Source: Ligustrum vulgare
Lineage: Eukaryota; Streptophyta; Magnoliopsida; Lamiales; Oleaceae
Assembly (NCBI GenBank): GCA_963555705.1
Contig: OY743183.1
Coordinates: forward strand, 46,055,466-46,119,465
Direction of reading: 5' to 3'
DNA: 64,000 bases
This document shows positions 34,486 through 47,373 of this stretch, one piece after another. The notes beneath the pieces were generated by a model that was not told the DNA's origin, ran no database searches, and saw only the letters and a list, made by a program, of their open reading frames with translations. The position numbers and the translations under genes were made by a program. Each line of letters begins with the position of its first letter. Positions within the stretch are counted from its first letter, which is position 1.

Positions 34486-37400
34486 CTATGTTTGTTCGTC
34501 CTCCCATATGGAAGGAACATATTTCTTCAAGTATTTGCCATTGATGGATCGTATGTGTTTTGTGTTATCTAGGTCTTCCAGATGATAAGCTTCGTTGGGC
34601 AACACATTGCTTACCCTAAACGGCCCTTCCCAATGAGGTGACCATTTTCCATATTTGGGATTTTTACTTTCTAACGGGAGTATGATTTTCCAAACCAAAT
34701 CGCCCATACTAAATAATTTGGCTATCACTCTATTGTTGTAATATTTAGCCACTTTCTGCTTCTGAACTTGCAATCTATCAAGGAAGTTCAACTTTAATTC
34801 GTCCAGTTCTAAAAGATTCTGAATCATCAGTTCTGCATAGTCGCTTTCGCACAGATGGTTCTGTAGACTTGTTCAAATTGATTGCACGTTGATCTCCATA
34901 GGTAGTACTGCTTCTTGTCCATAAGTTAACTGAAATGGAGTTACCCCTGTAGTCGTTCGTGGAGACGTCCTGTAAGCCCACAAGGCATTCTTCAAGCATT
35001 CATGCCAATTCCTGGCATTTTCGCCCAACATTTTTCGTACAATGCTCTTCAAGGTTTTGTTGGACGATTCTGCTTGTCCGTTGGACTGAGCATAATAAGG
35101 CGTAGAGTTAACTAGCTTGATGCCAAATTCGTCCAAGAATTCCCTTACTAGATTCCCATTCAACGAGGTTCCATGATCTACCATTATGGTTTGTGGCACC
35201 CCGAACCTATAAATAATGTGATCGCGAATGAATTCTATGACATTTTTTTGGGAAATCTCTTTTAAAGGGACATCCTCTACCCACTTAGTAAAGAAGTCTG
35301 TTGCCGCAATGATAAACGTGTGTTGTTTGGACGATGGGGGGTAAATCTTCCCTATTAAATCAATAGCCCAACCTCTAAATGGCCAAGGTTTAATAATAGG
35401 TGCCATTTCCCTGGCTGGCGCTCTTTGGATTGGCCCGTGCCTCTGACATGCTAAGCAACTTTTTGCGTATTGTATGCACGATTCTCCCATTTTGGGCCAA
35501 AAATAGCACTCCTAATGATCAGCCATCTCATTATCCCTTCATGGACTTCCACCATAATAGTCTTGGCTTTGCTCAAAACCTACGCATTTTAGTAACACCC
35601 CATCTGAGCGTTTCTTGTATACTTGTCCGTCTATGAGCACGTAATTCAATGCATGCAGCTTCATTTTTCTGTCGTTTCTTCCACCAGGTTCTTCCAAAAA
35701 TTTCTTTAATCCTTCTCTCCAATCTGTCGCATCCCCAGTTTGTATACAATGGACACTGCTTCCCTTTATCCTTCTTTGTACAGCGGGTAGGATTATTCCG
35801 TACTCACAAGTTGTTGTTGCGTTGGCCACCTTTGAATAACTCAAGGCGACTTGGGCTAATTCGTTAGCTACATCGTTGTGAATTCTGCTTATGTAATGAA
35901 GCTCTACTTGATCAAATTCTTCCAAAAGCTCTTAGGCGAGCTCGTATTGCTTTACCACGGAATCGCTCTGGCATTTGAAATCGCCCGTTAATTGGTATAT
36001 TACCAACTGAGAATCTCCCTAGATAATTACATTTTTCACTTTCAGCTCTACTAACAATTCTAGCCCCGTGATCAATGCTTCATACTCCGCTTGATTGTTG
36101 GTAAATGTCCCTTCCAGGGTGAGAGCATACTTGTAACAGACTCCCAGTGGATTTATTAAAACTATACCAACCCCCGCGCCCTGGTAAGTTTTCGATCCAT
36201 CAAAATATAGAATCCAAGGCCTTGTTTCGAGCAAATCCACTTCTAAATTAACCTCTTTAGGCATGTCTAAACATGGATGATTAGCCAAGAAGTTGGCTAA
36301 AGCTTGATTTTTAATTACCTTTTGAGCTATGTATTGTATCTCAAATTCAGAAAGGGCCAGTGTCCAAAGGCCGATTCTCTGATGTAAAACAGGGCGAGAA
36401 AACAAGTATTTGACTATATTTACTTTGGATATTAAATACACGGTTACAGGCCGTAAATAGGCCCTTAGTTTAGTACATGTAAAATATAGAGCAAGACAAA
36501 GTTTTTCTATAGCTGAATAATTACATTCACACTTCATTAACTGTCTGCTTAAGTAATAAATAGCTCTCTCCTCACCCATTTGGTCTTCTTGTGCGACCAT
36601 TCCGGCTATAGATCCTTGCTCCGCCGATATATAGACTTTCATTGGCTTCCCATGTATTGGTGACACCAGCACAGGCGGATTTGACAAGTATACCTTTAGG
36701 CTGTCAAAAGCTTTTTGGTGCTCCTCCCGCTAGACAAATTCATCTTGATTTTTCAACTTTAAAAGAGGCGAAAAAAACTTTCGTTCGCCCTGCACAATTA
36801 GAAATAAAACGCCTTAGGAAATTTACTTGACCTAGGAATTTTTGCAATTCCTTTTTATTGGTAGGCGGTTTTGCTTCTAAAATGGCCCTTGCTTTATTTT
36901 TGTCAAGTTCGATCCCCGTTTTGTGTATCAGAAAACCAAGGAAGTTTCCTGAATTAACACCGAACGCACATTTCAAAGGGTTTAACTTCAGCTTGTACTG
37001 CCTCATTCGTTCAAATGAACGCCTTAGTTGTTGAAAATGGTCTTTTTCCTTCATTGAATTTACAACGATATCATCCACATATACTTCAATAAATTCTCCA
37101 ATCATGTCACGAAAGATTAAATTCATTGTCCTTTGATAAGTGGCCCCAGCGTTTTTTAGGCCGAAGGGCATGACCACCCACTCGAAACATCCCTAGGCCC
37201 CTGGGCATCTAAAGGCCGTTCTATGCATGTCTTCGTTAGCTATATAAATTTGGTTGTACCCAAAATACCCATCCATGAAAGAATATATGACATGCCCCGC
37301 AGTTGAATCGACCAGAGAATCCACCGTCGGCATGGGATACTCATCTTTAGGTGTAGCTAAATTTAGATTCCTGAAATCTATGCACACCCTAATGCTACCG

Positions 37401-38794
37401 TTCTTTTTAGACACGGGCACAATATTAGACAACCATTCCACATACCTGGCCATCCTAATAAAACTGGCCTTTAAAAGACGTTCTATTTCCTTTTTTACTT
37501 CAGGTAATACATTAGGGGCAAAACGCCTAGGTGGTTGCTTATGTGGCTTAAAATTATGCTTAGTTGACAATCTGTGTTCCACCAAATTCCTATCTAAACC
37601 GGGCATGTGTTCATATTCCCAAGTAAAACAATCTCTGTATTCTTTTAATAAAGCAACCAATTCGTCACTTACCTCTCTACTGAGCGTTTGGCTGATGAAT
37701 GTTGGGCTTTCTTCCCCTTTGTAGCCAATGTTCACTCTTATGAGAAGGTCTTGTGCCTGAGCGTGCCCCTGTTTGGATATCCCTCTCGCTTCATTGCCCG
37801 AACTTTCTGGGAGCAATTCTTCCTCCAAACAGTCCACCTTGTAGATCTTTCCATCAGCATCCTGCTCCAATTGAAAAATGGCCAACTTGCATTTGAGTGT
37901 TGCCAATGCTTCTGCCTCTTTCGTCTTTTTTGCATTCTCTTCGGACTTGTTATTAAAAGCCATTGGTCTGGCTTTTGAGGCCAGCATATCGGCCACCTTC
38001 CCTTCTTGCTGACTGCTTGTCATAACTCTTCAATCACTTTCATGCTAATGACTGGCTTCTCAAGGGCCACTACATTTGGCCTCATCTGGTTGAACATTTT
38101 TGTTAGGGCATCGACTGAAAATGGTTCTTCGCTTAACGCGACGACTTGAGTTTCTTCTCCTTCTTGTACTACTCTAGCAGGCCCATAATTCCCTTCATAC
38201 ATGAATCTTTCTATAGAGCTCGCCTCCGCTGTGAATGGTCTATGATCTACCTGTATCACTTCCGCTTCTAATTTATCATTCCAGAATACTAAACATTGGT
38301 AGAGCGATGAAGGTATGCAACGGCTACCATGGATCCAGTCTCTCCCTAAAAGTACTTTATAGCTGGTGGGACCATTTATCACGAAGAAGATTGTGGTCCT
38401 TGTGGTAGTCCCCACAGTGACGTCCAATGGCATCACCCCTTTGGCCGACGTCACCCCCCCATTTGAAGCTTGTAAGGATAACCTCTGTAGGGATCATATC
38501 ATCCTCCTTTTTCGCAAATCTTCTCATCATTCTGGACGGGATGGTGTTTATAGCGGCCCCGTTGTCGATAAGAACCTTTGACACTGGAATCCCATTAATC
38601 TGAGCCTTTACATATAGTGGCCGCAGATGCCTGGTTAATCTTGTGGAGGGTTTCCTAAAGATAACATTTTCCGCTACATCGATCTCTAATTCCTGGCAGT
38701 CCTCCTTTATTTCGACCCTCTTCTTTACTCCGGCTTGCAACACTTCTTGCCCTTCACACTGGTTTCGACCCTCTTCTTTTCTCTTGTCTATCAT
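34486..38794 (-). pseudogene. Decayed pro-pol of element C
   Basis: The protease core reads VLIDNGAAINTIP (about 38,500-38,560) and is followed by a frameshift near 38,430. Reverse transcriptase shows CIDFRNLN and the catalytic YVDD (about 37,080). RNase H follows at 36,300-36,690. A second RNase H begins ILYFDGSKTYQGAG (about 36,150-36,210). Integrase shows the D-D-E triad in AIDLIG, MVDHGT and GQAESSN (about 35,050-35,350). Stops occur near 37,190, 36,018 and 35,520, with a frame break near 36,730. A chromodomain is not seen. It would have copied and inserted the element; now non-functional. Confidence 0.85.
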
Positions 38795-38797
38795 TGT

Positions 38798-38832
38798 TCG
38801 AGGGCGAACAAGGGTTCAAGTGTGGGGGGATT
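38798..38832 (+). other. Athila-type polypurine tract upstream of the A LTR
   Basis: The sequence GGTTCAAGTGTGGGGGGATT directly precedes the LTR start TGATAAG. The same tract type (CTAAGTGTGGGGGGATT) precedes the 3' LTR of element B at 58,063-58,083. So the LTR at 38,833 looks like a 3' LTR on its left side although it is followed by a primer site on its right. Confidence 0.7.
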
Positions 38833-40265
38833 TGATAAGTGCTTCATTAACATTTATTTTATGCGCTTATAACCTTGGACTATCAATAATTTGATCATAT
38901 CTAAGTATTATTAATGCATTTTGTATTTCATGTTGTATAGGATCATAAAGGAAGAAAAAAGGACCAAAATGTACTTAAAATTGAAGATTGAGGACCCTAG
39001 GTGCAAATTTAATTACGGCCGCAATGCAATGAAGTCATGGCCGTAAGAGTGTTCAATGCATTAAGAAAAAATCAACAGAATGTGAGTTACGGCCGTAAAT
39101 GAAAAGTCACGGCCGTAACCTTCAATGGTGAAAAATCTGCAGAAACACATTTACGGTCGTAAATGGAAATGTTACGACCGTAACTTCAAATTATGAAAAA
39201 TATGCAGAAACCGTGTTACGGCCGTAAAGGAAAAGTCACGGCCGTAACTTGTCTGTCAAAAATTTCCTTATTTTGAATCTTGCCATAATTTTGGGATTTC
39301 TTGAGCCCAAAGTTAGGACACGAATTTGAGGCTATAAAAAGGGAATTTCATGACAAGTAAAGGTAGAAAAAAATTGTTGAAAGAAGGGCGGCTTGCTTGG
39401 AGCTTGGAAGAGAAATTAAACGACTCGAGAAGGTGAATCAAGAGAAAAAAATTCCCGAATTCTTCATGACTTTAAGCGGCTAAGTTCTCCACCTAGTTCA
39501 AAGGGGACGTTGTATTTTAATTCCTTTGTTCATCACTTTTCCAAACTAGTAACGTAGTTCTAAATTCTTTACTTTGATTTGTTGGATTTTTATGCGTTTT
39601 TAATTCAATCAATGCAATTCTTTATTGGATTAAGGCCTTATCATTTAACTTGTTGTATTGAGATTTGTTATTTTGAATGATTGGATCCGTAATCGTCTTT
39701 TTGTTCAAATCATAGTAGCAAGTGGAAACTTAATATTTCCATAGAGAATTCCAACTTAGGTTAATTGTCACGAGCTTGTGTGATTGATAATCTAATTCAC
39801 CCTAATTCTTCTCAACCATTATATAGTTGTTGTCTTAAATCTAAAGAGCTTGTTTTAGGTTATTCAATGGCTAATGTTTGATTAGAGAGCTTATTCTAAT
39901 TAAATACACTTAAGGGAGAATAGGAATAGTTAGAACTTATTAACTATTTACGGGTGATAAATCAAAGAAGAAATTGAACTCGCGTTACTTGGAAAGTGAT
40001 AACATTGTGATAGAATACAAATGAACCTGAGAACTAGGATTTGTCAATAATTGATTTATATTCTATTCAATTTGTGTTTTTATTTTATTTTCAAGTCATT
40101 TATAATATTTGAACTCAAACACCCCCCCATCTATTCTGATTGACACAACGCTAAATTAGTTCCCGTTCCTTATGGAATCGACTCTTACTTCCGCTATTAC
40201 AATTAAATTTGATGATTTGCAAGTAAGATATTTAATTAAATTTTGGTACATAACGTCGCGCATCA
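38833..40265 (+). repeat. LTR of Athila-like element A, 1,433 bp
   Basis: It starts TGATAAGTGC and ends GCGCATCA, six bases before a primer binding site. Nine or more copies of the palindrome family TTACGGCCGTAA lie at 39,013-39,247. The second LTR of A would be beyond the window end, so the pair cannot be compared. Confidence 0.8.
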
Positions 40266-40271
40266 AATTTT

Positions 40272-40289
40272 TGGCGCTATTGCCAGGGA
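40272..40289 (+). other. Primer binding site of element A
   Basis: TGGCGCTATTGCCAGGGA lies just after the LTR. It is a mutated form of TGGCGCCGTTGCCGGGGA seen in element B, which matches the 3' end of plant tRNA-Asp as I remember it. Confidence 0.75.
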
Positions 40290-41190
40290 ACGGTTAACCA
40301 ATTTAGTGTTTGATCAATTAGAATTTTATTTTTCTGCATTTATTTTATTTTAATTTTATTTTCACTTTATTTATATAATTTTTCAAAAAAAAATATATAT
40401 ATATATTTTTGTACTCCTTTGCTTATATGCTTAGAACTCGGTCAACTAATTGTGAACTTTTTGACATTGACCCAGAAATTGAGAGGACTTTTCAACAGTA
40501 AAGGAGAGCAGCACGACAAATGGTAGCTAACAACAGGACTCTTAAACAACTGGCTACCACCGATGTGGCTCAGTAGCCCTTGTGCATTACGTTTCCAACA
40601 GTGGAAGAAGGAAAAACTTTCGAGCTTAAATCTGGGCTCATCCACTTATTACCAACTTTTCGAGGGAACCCTGGCGAAGATCCATATAGGCACCTAAAGG
40701 AGTTTCATGTGGTTTGCGACAGTATGAGGCCTACGGGCATTACCGAGGAGCAAATAAAAATGAGAGCCTTCCCATTCTCATTGAAGGATGCCGCCACCGA
40801 CTGGCTCTATTGTTTACCATCGGGAACAGTTACTACTTGGAACGACATGAAAAGACTCTTCTTGGAAAAATACTTCCCTGCATCAAGAGCTGGTACCATT
40901 AGAAAAGAGATATGTGGGGTGAGCCAGAACAATAACGAAACATTATATGAGTATTGTGAGAGTTTCAAAAAGCTCATCTCCAGCTGCCCCCATCATCAGA
41001 TTAGCGAGTAACTCTTGGTGCAGTACTTCTACGAAGGTCTAGCACCGATGGACAGAAGCATGATAGACGCCGCGAGCGGAGGTGCGCTAATGGACAAGAC
41101 ACCGGAGCAAGCACGGGCTTTAATCTCCAACATGGTGGAGAACACTCAGCAATTCAACTCAAGTAGGGATTCCCAAGTCCGCCGAGTGAA

Positions 41191-42133
41191 CGAGGTAAGT
41201 AGTTCCAATATTGAAGGTCAATTATATGAACTAACGAATCTCGTTAAGCAACTTGCTATAGGGAATTCGAATCAAGCCAAAGCATGTGGAATATGTTGGA
41301 ACTTTGGACATCCAACGGATATGTGTCCGGTGTTGCAAGAAGAAAACAATGAACAGATAAATATCGCGGGAGGTTTTCCTTTCCAAAGGCAGCAGTACAA
41401 CCCATATTCAAACACGTACAATGTAACGCCCCGAGTTCCGTGAAACCCGGAACGCTACTTCGTCTCTTTTAAAATATATATTTAACAAATATTTGCGGAA
41501 ATAACGAGGTAAGTAGTTCCAATATTGAAGGTCAATTATATGAACTAACGAATCTCGTTAAGCAACTTTCTATAGGGAATTCGAATCAAGCCAAAGCATG
41601 TGGAATATGTTCGAACTTTGGACATCCAACGGATACTTGTCCAGTGTTGCAAGAAGAAAACAATGAACAGATAAATACTGCGGGAGGTTTTCCTTTCCAA
41701 AGGCAGCAGTACAACCCATATTCAAACACGTACAATGTAACGCCCCGAGTTCCGTGAAACCCGGAACGCTACTTCGTCTCTCTTTAAAATATATATTTAA
41801 CAAATATTTGCGGAAATAACGAGGTAAGTAGTTCCAATATTGAAGGTCAATTATATGAACTAACGAATCTCGTTAAGCAACTTGCTATAGGGAATTCGAA
41901 TCAAGCCAAAGCATGTGGAATATGTTGGAACTTTGGACATCCAACGGATACCTGTCCGGTGTTGTAAGAAGAAAACAATGAACAGATAAATACTGCGGGA
42001 GGTTTTCCTTTCCAAAGGCAGCATACAACCTATATTCAAACACGTACAATGTAACGCCCCGAGTTCCGTGAAACCCGGAACGCTACTTCGTCTCTCTTTA
42101 AAATATATATATTTAACAAATATTTTCGGAAAT
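41191..42133. repeat. Three tandem copies of a 314-315-bp chimeric unit (gag + D start)
   Basis: CGAGGTAAGTAGTTCCAAT starts at 41,191, 41,505 and 41,820. Each unit holds about 230 bp of element A gag (zinc-knuckle part) plus about 80 bp of the start of insertion D (TGTAACGCCCCGAG). Copies are nearly identical. The only way to build this is tandem duplication across the A-D junction after D inserted. Confidence 0.92.
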
Positions 42134-43857
42134 AAATGAATTTTAAGAAAATCCAAACATCACATTCATTTGAAAAATTTCAACGGAACTCACATTTAAA
42201 TAAATTCACTTGAGAAACATTCCATAAAATTTCCAAACTCAAATAAATAAACAAGTTCCAAAAATCTCAACTTTCAAAATAATTTAAAAATAAATGTTTG
42301 CCATCATTGCCCATCACTCGCCACCGCTTCCGATCTCTGCAAATGTTGTTAAAAACGGAGTGAGCATTTCAAAAGAAATACTCAGTAAACTCATCGTCAA
42401 TAATTAATTTACAAGATAATTGAACACGTAATTTTGCAAATAATACAATGACATTCTCTTCTTAATCATAAGCATCACATAGTGAATGCAAATGAACATA
42501 CTCTTCTCTTATGCGCTAACGCATATAAGTTATGACATGCATAACATAAATTTCTCTTCTGATCTCATAAGAGATACTCTTGTCTTATGCAATTAAGCAT
42601 ATAATCACGTAAATCCACATAACACATGCAATTATAATATAAATAAATTAGTGGGGGCGAGTCTACCTTAAACTTAACGATTGTGGTTGAGCGGGAATGA
42701 CTTCAATCTTTCAAATCTCCTTACGCGCCTCATCTAGCATAACTTAAAATAATAAGTCCAATTTAATACTTTAAAACTGATTTGAAAGTTGATGGACTAA
42801 CATGAATACTTTGAAAGTTGAGGGGCTAAAATGAATACTTTGAAAGTTGAGAGACTAAAATGAATAATTTGAAAGTTGAGGGACTAAAATGAATAATTTG
42901 AAAGTTGAGAGACTAAAATGAATACTTTGAAAGTTGAGGGACTAAAATGAATAATTTGAAAGTTGAGGGACTAAAATGAATTCTTTTGAAAGTTGAGGGA
43001 TTAAAATGAATACTTTTGAAAGTTGATGGACGAAAATGAATACTTTGAAAGTTGAGGGACTAAAATGAATACTTTTGAAAGTTGAGGGACTAAAATGTAA
43101 ATTTTCAAAAGTTGAGTTGAAACTCAAAACGAATATTAAACTATAGGGCTGAAATAATAGATTTTAAAAATACTCACAAGAAAACAAATATTTATCTCTA
43201 TTTTTCTCTCTACTCACAAATTTCTCTCTATTATTTTTTTTCTCTCTCTATATTTTTCTCTCTTGTCTTGGTGCATTTTTCCTCTCCAAATCATGCTCTA
43301 TTTATAGCAAGAATTGGGGGGGGGGAATTTGAATTTGGTGTGGGTGGAGAGAATTTAAAATGATAAAGTGATGGGAAAAGAAAAAGAAAAGAAATAGATT
43401 AATGGAGAAATTAGTGTAATGAATCATGATGTTTTTGATACATAATGATGATGAATTGGTGGAAAAGAAAAGAAGAAGGAGCAAAAACATGGGGGTTGAA
43501 ATTAGGTAGGATTAGTTTAAGATTAGTTTAGGATAATTAACTAAAAATTAGACTAACTTCAATTAGGCAATGTATTTAAAACAGATATATTTTGGACTGA
43601 AAATATATTTGAGAATAAATAAATTTTGAGATAAAAATGAATTTCGTATTTGGACTTAAAATAATTTAATAAGGAAAATAGAGATATTTTTAATAAATTT
43701 GGAATTTGACTCGGATTAAAATAAATTTAATTTCACTTGTAAATGGCTAGACGAGTGCGATAGTTCTTAAATAATGATCTTTAAAATTTGGAGAGTTGTA
43801 ACGACAAATTTTTTTTTTTTTTTTTTTTTTTAAACTTGAAATTTCTTGGTCGCTATA
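41422..43857 (+). mobile_element. LTR-like insertion D in gag of element A (probable solo LTR)
   Basis: The insert begins TGTAACGCCCCGAG (41,422; third copy at 42,050) and ends just before TATAACCCCGGG. TACAA on the left and TATAA at 43,858-43,862 could be a 5-bp target duplication with one mutation. From the third start it is about 1.8 kb. The phrase AACGGAGTGAGCATTT..AATACTCAGTAAAC near 42,353-42,390 is common in plant LTRs beginning TGTAACNCCCC. There is no coding frame. The end is not a canonical CA, and a poly-T run lies at 43,809-43,831. Solo LTR is the best guess. Confidence 0.6.
42781..43100. repeat. 29-30-bp minisatellite within D, about 11 units
   Basis: TTTGAAAGTTGAGGGACTAA followed by AATGAATAC recurs 11 times with scattered substitutions and occasional one-base length changes. 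It lies inside insertion D. Short open frames across it are repeat translation. Confidence 0.92.
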
Positions 43858-45808
43858 TATAACCCCGGGTGGAGATATCACCCTAACCTGAGCTACGGAA
43901 ATAACAAACCCTCAGGTTTTACTCCAAACAAGCCACAAGGACAATACCAGCAGCAATGAACTTTCCAACCACAAGGGCAATATCAACAAAAACCTCAAAA
44001 TTCAAGTATGTCTCTTGAGGATATAGTAAAAATGTTGGAAACTAACACGATGCAATTCCAACAGGATGCCAAATAAAGCATTCAAAACCTGGAAAATCAA
44101 ATGAGCCAAATGGCCACTGCCACAAATAGATTGGAGGCAGAATCTGGAGGGAAGCTACCATCGCAGCCCGAGGTGAATCCCAAAAATGTGAGCGCCATAA
44201 CTCTCCGGAGTGGAAAGGAAGTTGAGGGTCCGAAAATGAAACCGGTTGCACCTGAAACGGAGGAAGACGAAAAGGAAGGAGTCGGGAAGAGAAACGACAC
44301 TTCGCAAAACCCTCAGGTAAAAACTGACTCTCATTTAAATGTTAAACTAACACCTCCACCTTTTCCTAGCAGATTAGCAAAGACAAACAAAGAGAGCAAG
44401 GAAAAGGAGATGTTGGAAATGTTTAGAAAGGTTGAAATCAATATCCCGCTATTGGATGCCATCAAACAAGTTCCCCGGTATTCAAAAGTTTTAAAGGATC
44501 TATGCACTAGCAAACGGAAACTGGTGGGAAACGAGAAGGTAAGAATGGGGGAAAGCGTTTCAGCCTTGTTTCAAAGGAAATTGCCTCGTAAGGGTAAGGA
44601 TCCAGGTATGTTCACTGTGCCATGTCAAATAGGTAACACCAAGGTAAATCATGCACTAATAGATTTAGGAGCATCCATTAATGTAATGCCTAGATCCACT
44701 TACATTGCGCTAAATCTTACCAAAATGACTAAAACAGATGTTATCATCCAACTAGCCGACTGTTCCAACGCATATCCAGATGGGGTAGTTGAGGACGTTT
44801 TAGTGCAAGTAGGGGGGTTGGTGTTTCCGACGGACTTTTTACGTACTAGATATGAATGATGATCACTCCCCTAATTCTACCCCTATATTGTTAGGACGAC
44901 CATTTTTGTGGACGTCCCAAACCATAATTGACGTAAGAAAAGGGGTGTTGACCATGGATTTCAATGGGGAGGTAGTGCAATTTAATATCTACGACGCAAT
45001 GAAACATCCAAATGATGTGTGTGCTGCTTACTCTATTAATGTCATTACTCCTGCAGTGCAGAAATTTTTTGAGTTAAATTGCATGGACGAGCTAGAAACG
45101 GCTATCGTGGAGTCGCTAAGGCAAGATGATGACAACGACGTGGGTATAAGCAAGGAATTACAAGATGGAATTATTGCACTTAATTCATTGGGACCCGCAC
45201 CACGCAGGTATGCCGTCAAAACAATTCAACTGACAGACTATCCTAATAAATTGCTACCTTCTATTTTGCAGGCCCCAGTGATGGAAATGAAATCTCTACC
45301 CGCCCATCTGAAATATGTATTTCTTGGTGATGAAGAATCACTTCCCGTAATTGTTTCATCCAACCTCACCAAGCTGGAAGAAGATAAACTGGTTCGGGTC
45401 CTTCGGGAGCACAAGGAGGCGATTGGTTGGACCATCGCGAATATTAAGGGAATCAGCCCGTCAATCTGCATGCATCGAATATTGCTTGAGGAAGGAGCTC
45501 AACCATCGAGACAAGCCCAGTGGAGGCTAAATCCAGCAATGATGGACGTGGTGAAGAAAGAAATTTTAAAGCTATTAGGAGCAGGAATGATTTACCCAAT
45601 TTCAGACAGCAAGTGGATAAGTCCAGTCCAAGTGGTGCCAAAGAAATCTGGAGTAACTATGGTAGAAAACAAAGATGAAGAACTTGTACCAACTAGGGCC
45701 CAAACTGGATATCGGGTATGCATCGACTACAGGAAGGTAAACACTGACACTCGAAAGGATCATTTTCCCCTACCCTTCATGGTTCAAATGTTAGAAAAAT
45801 TAGCTGGT

Positions 45809-47349
45809 TGATAGGGTGCATAATTGTTGTTTTATTAGTGATTTTTTTTCTTAATTCAATGACTTTAAATGCTTAAACTTTGAGTATTAATCATATTTTA
45901 TGTTTTGTGGATTAGGTGGACGATTGAGATCAAAGTGAATTCAATATCACAAATTAAGAGAAGAAGTTTGGAGCTCAAAAAGCACAGAATCAGAGAAGGA
46001 CTTTGCGTAAGGCGTGAGCACTCCTTATTACTTCAGGAAAACTTGAATCACATGGATGGACTTCTCCACATTCCTAATTTGGGCCAGCCATCTTGGGTTA
46101 TATTTGACGGGTTAGAATTCGTTGAAATCCAAGAACCGGGTATGGGAATTAAATTTATATGGTAGGAGTAATGGAATTCTAGAAAAGCCCAACAATGGGA
46201 CTTATTTTTGGGCCAACCAAAAATAAATAAGGGAAGAGATATTTTTGGAAGCAAGAAAAAGATGACCTAGCTGAAATAAAAAAAAAGGAATAAAAGATGA
46301 GGGACTAGGACGTTTTTTTGGGAGGTTGAGAGGAGGAGAACTTCTTGGGGAATTGGGACTCTTAGCACTTATCCCAGCAATTGATTGGAGCTACTTTTCT
46401 TTTGGAAAAAAAAAAAAAAAAACGAATTCTGGGCAACAGTTTTGGAGGAGAGGACGCAGTGACACCGGCCTTGATTTGGGAGTTTTACTTTCTTGTCTTT
46501 TAATTTATTTCATTTAACTTTTTGATTAACAATGTTTATGGATAGCTAAAATTACTTTTCCAGTTCAAGGATATTCGAAGTTTTGATTCACCAAGAATTG
46601 ACAGATCTAATTAAATTTAATTTGTTCTTTAATTGTTCTCTATTTATATGTCTTTTGCTTGTGAATTGAAGTTGTTATTTTGATTGATTAATTCAAAGTG
46701 CACGTTGTTTTAATTGTCAAAATAATACTCGGTCAATTGGGAATCTAAATTCGTAATTATTTAGGTTTTCTAATATAAGTGACAAATAACATAATTAATT
46801 ATAGATTGGTTTTTGACTCATGTTAAGAAGGCATATAACCTAATTTAAATGAATCACGCGTGTGGATTTGTTGGTTAGAATTGGTCGTCTCTTTAGGAAT
46901 TAATGTTATTGGTAAATTAAATCCTATGATCGTATCTAGGATTGTTTATTGATTAGGGAAATAATCAACGAGCGTCTCTTGATTATTGATAAAGTAAGGA
47001 GAGATAGGTTGTTAGATCGTATCAATGACCATAACCAATTTAGAGAATGATTTAAGAACTTTATTCTTGCATCCGTGATCAATTCCGTGAATCAATACTG
47101 AGATTATACCTTGGGCTGGATATTTTTTTAATTTGATATTTCCAAAAATCTTAATTTCGCACTTGTTATTTACAAATTGATTTCACATTCAAAAACTCAA
47201 AACCCCCTTATTTTCAATTCATTGCTTTTAATTTTTCCGAAGAATTAAATCTAACTAGTCCCTTTGGATTCGACCTTGCTCACCACTATTGCAATTTATT
47301 TTTACAAGAGCAAGAAAACATTATTATTTGTTGGATTTGACACCCATCA
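45809..47349 (+). repeat. 5' LTR of Athila-like element B, 1,541 bp
   Basis: It starts TGATAGGGTGCATAATTG and ends ACACCCATCA, six bases before the primer site. The partner LTR is at 58,084-59,188 and differs by a few percent, including small indels. An 86-codon frame at 45,905 is present in both copies but lies in LTR sequence and is not counted as a gene. One palindrome AAGGCGTGAGCACTCCTT lies at about 46,009. Confidence 0.9.
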
Positions 47350-47355
47350 AAATTT

Positions 47356-47373
47356 TGGCGCCGTTGCCGGGGA
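47356..47373 (+). other. Primer binding site of element B
   Basis: TGGCGCCGTTGCCGGGGA follows the LTR after AAATTT. It is complementary to the tRNA-Asp 3' end as usual for Athila elements (from memory). Confidence 0.85.

Larger units (their letters stand above)
32900..38797 (-). mobile_element. Truncated Tat-lineage Gypsy retrotransposon (element C)
   Basis: The minus-strand order is protease, reverse transcriptase, RNase H, second RNase H, integrase, 3' non-coding, polypurine tract, 3' LTR. The second RNase H-like domain between the first RNase H and integrase marks the Tat/Ogre lineage. The 5' LTR, primer site and most of gag are missing; the element stops at about 38,797 where Athila-type sequence begins. 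It is dead. Confidence 0.85.
40427..45808 (+). pseudogene. Element A gag-protease-RT (5' part), interrupted and broken
   Basis: The Athila-type gag core (HLLPTF..GEDPYRHLKEF, then FPASRAGTIRKEICG) runs from 40,427, with stops at 40,499, 40,574 and 41,009. The zinc knuckle CGICWNFGHPTDMC (CX2CX4HX4C) is intact near 41,284-41,325. Insertion D interrupts the frame after YSNTYN at 41,421; it resumes with NPGWRYHPN at 43,862. Stops follow near 43,960 and 44,073. The protease shows LIDLGASINVMP near 44,660. A one-base frameshift near 44,840 precedes LLGRPF. The RT N-terminus (RVCIDYRKVN) stops at 45,808 where element B begins. Confidence 0.85.

Noticed and set aside
45905..46165. 86-codon frame repeated at 58,179-58,439
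   Set aside because: The repeat is due to the two LTRs of element B. The frame is within LTR sequence and has no family resemblance.
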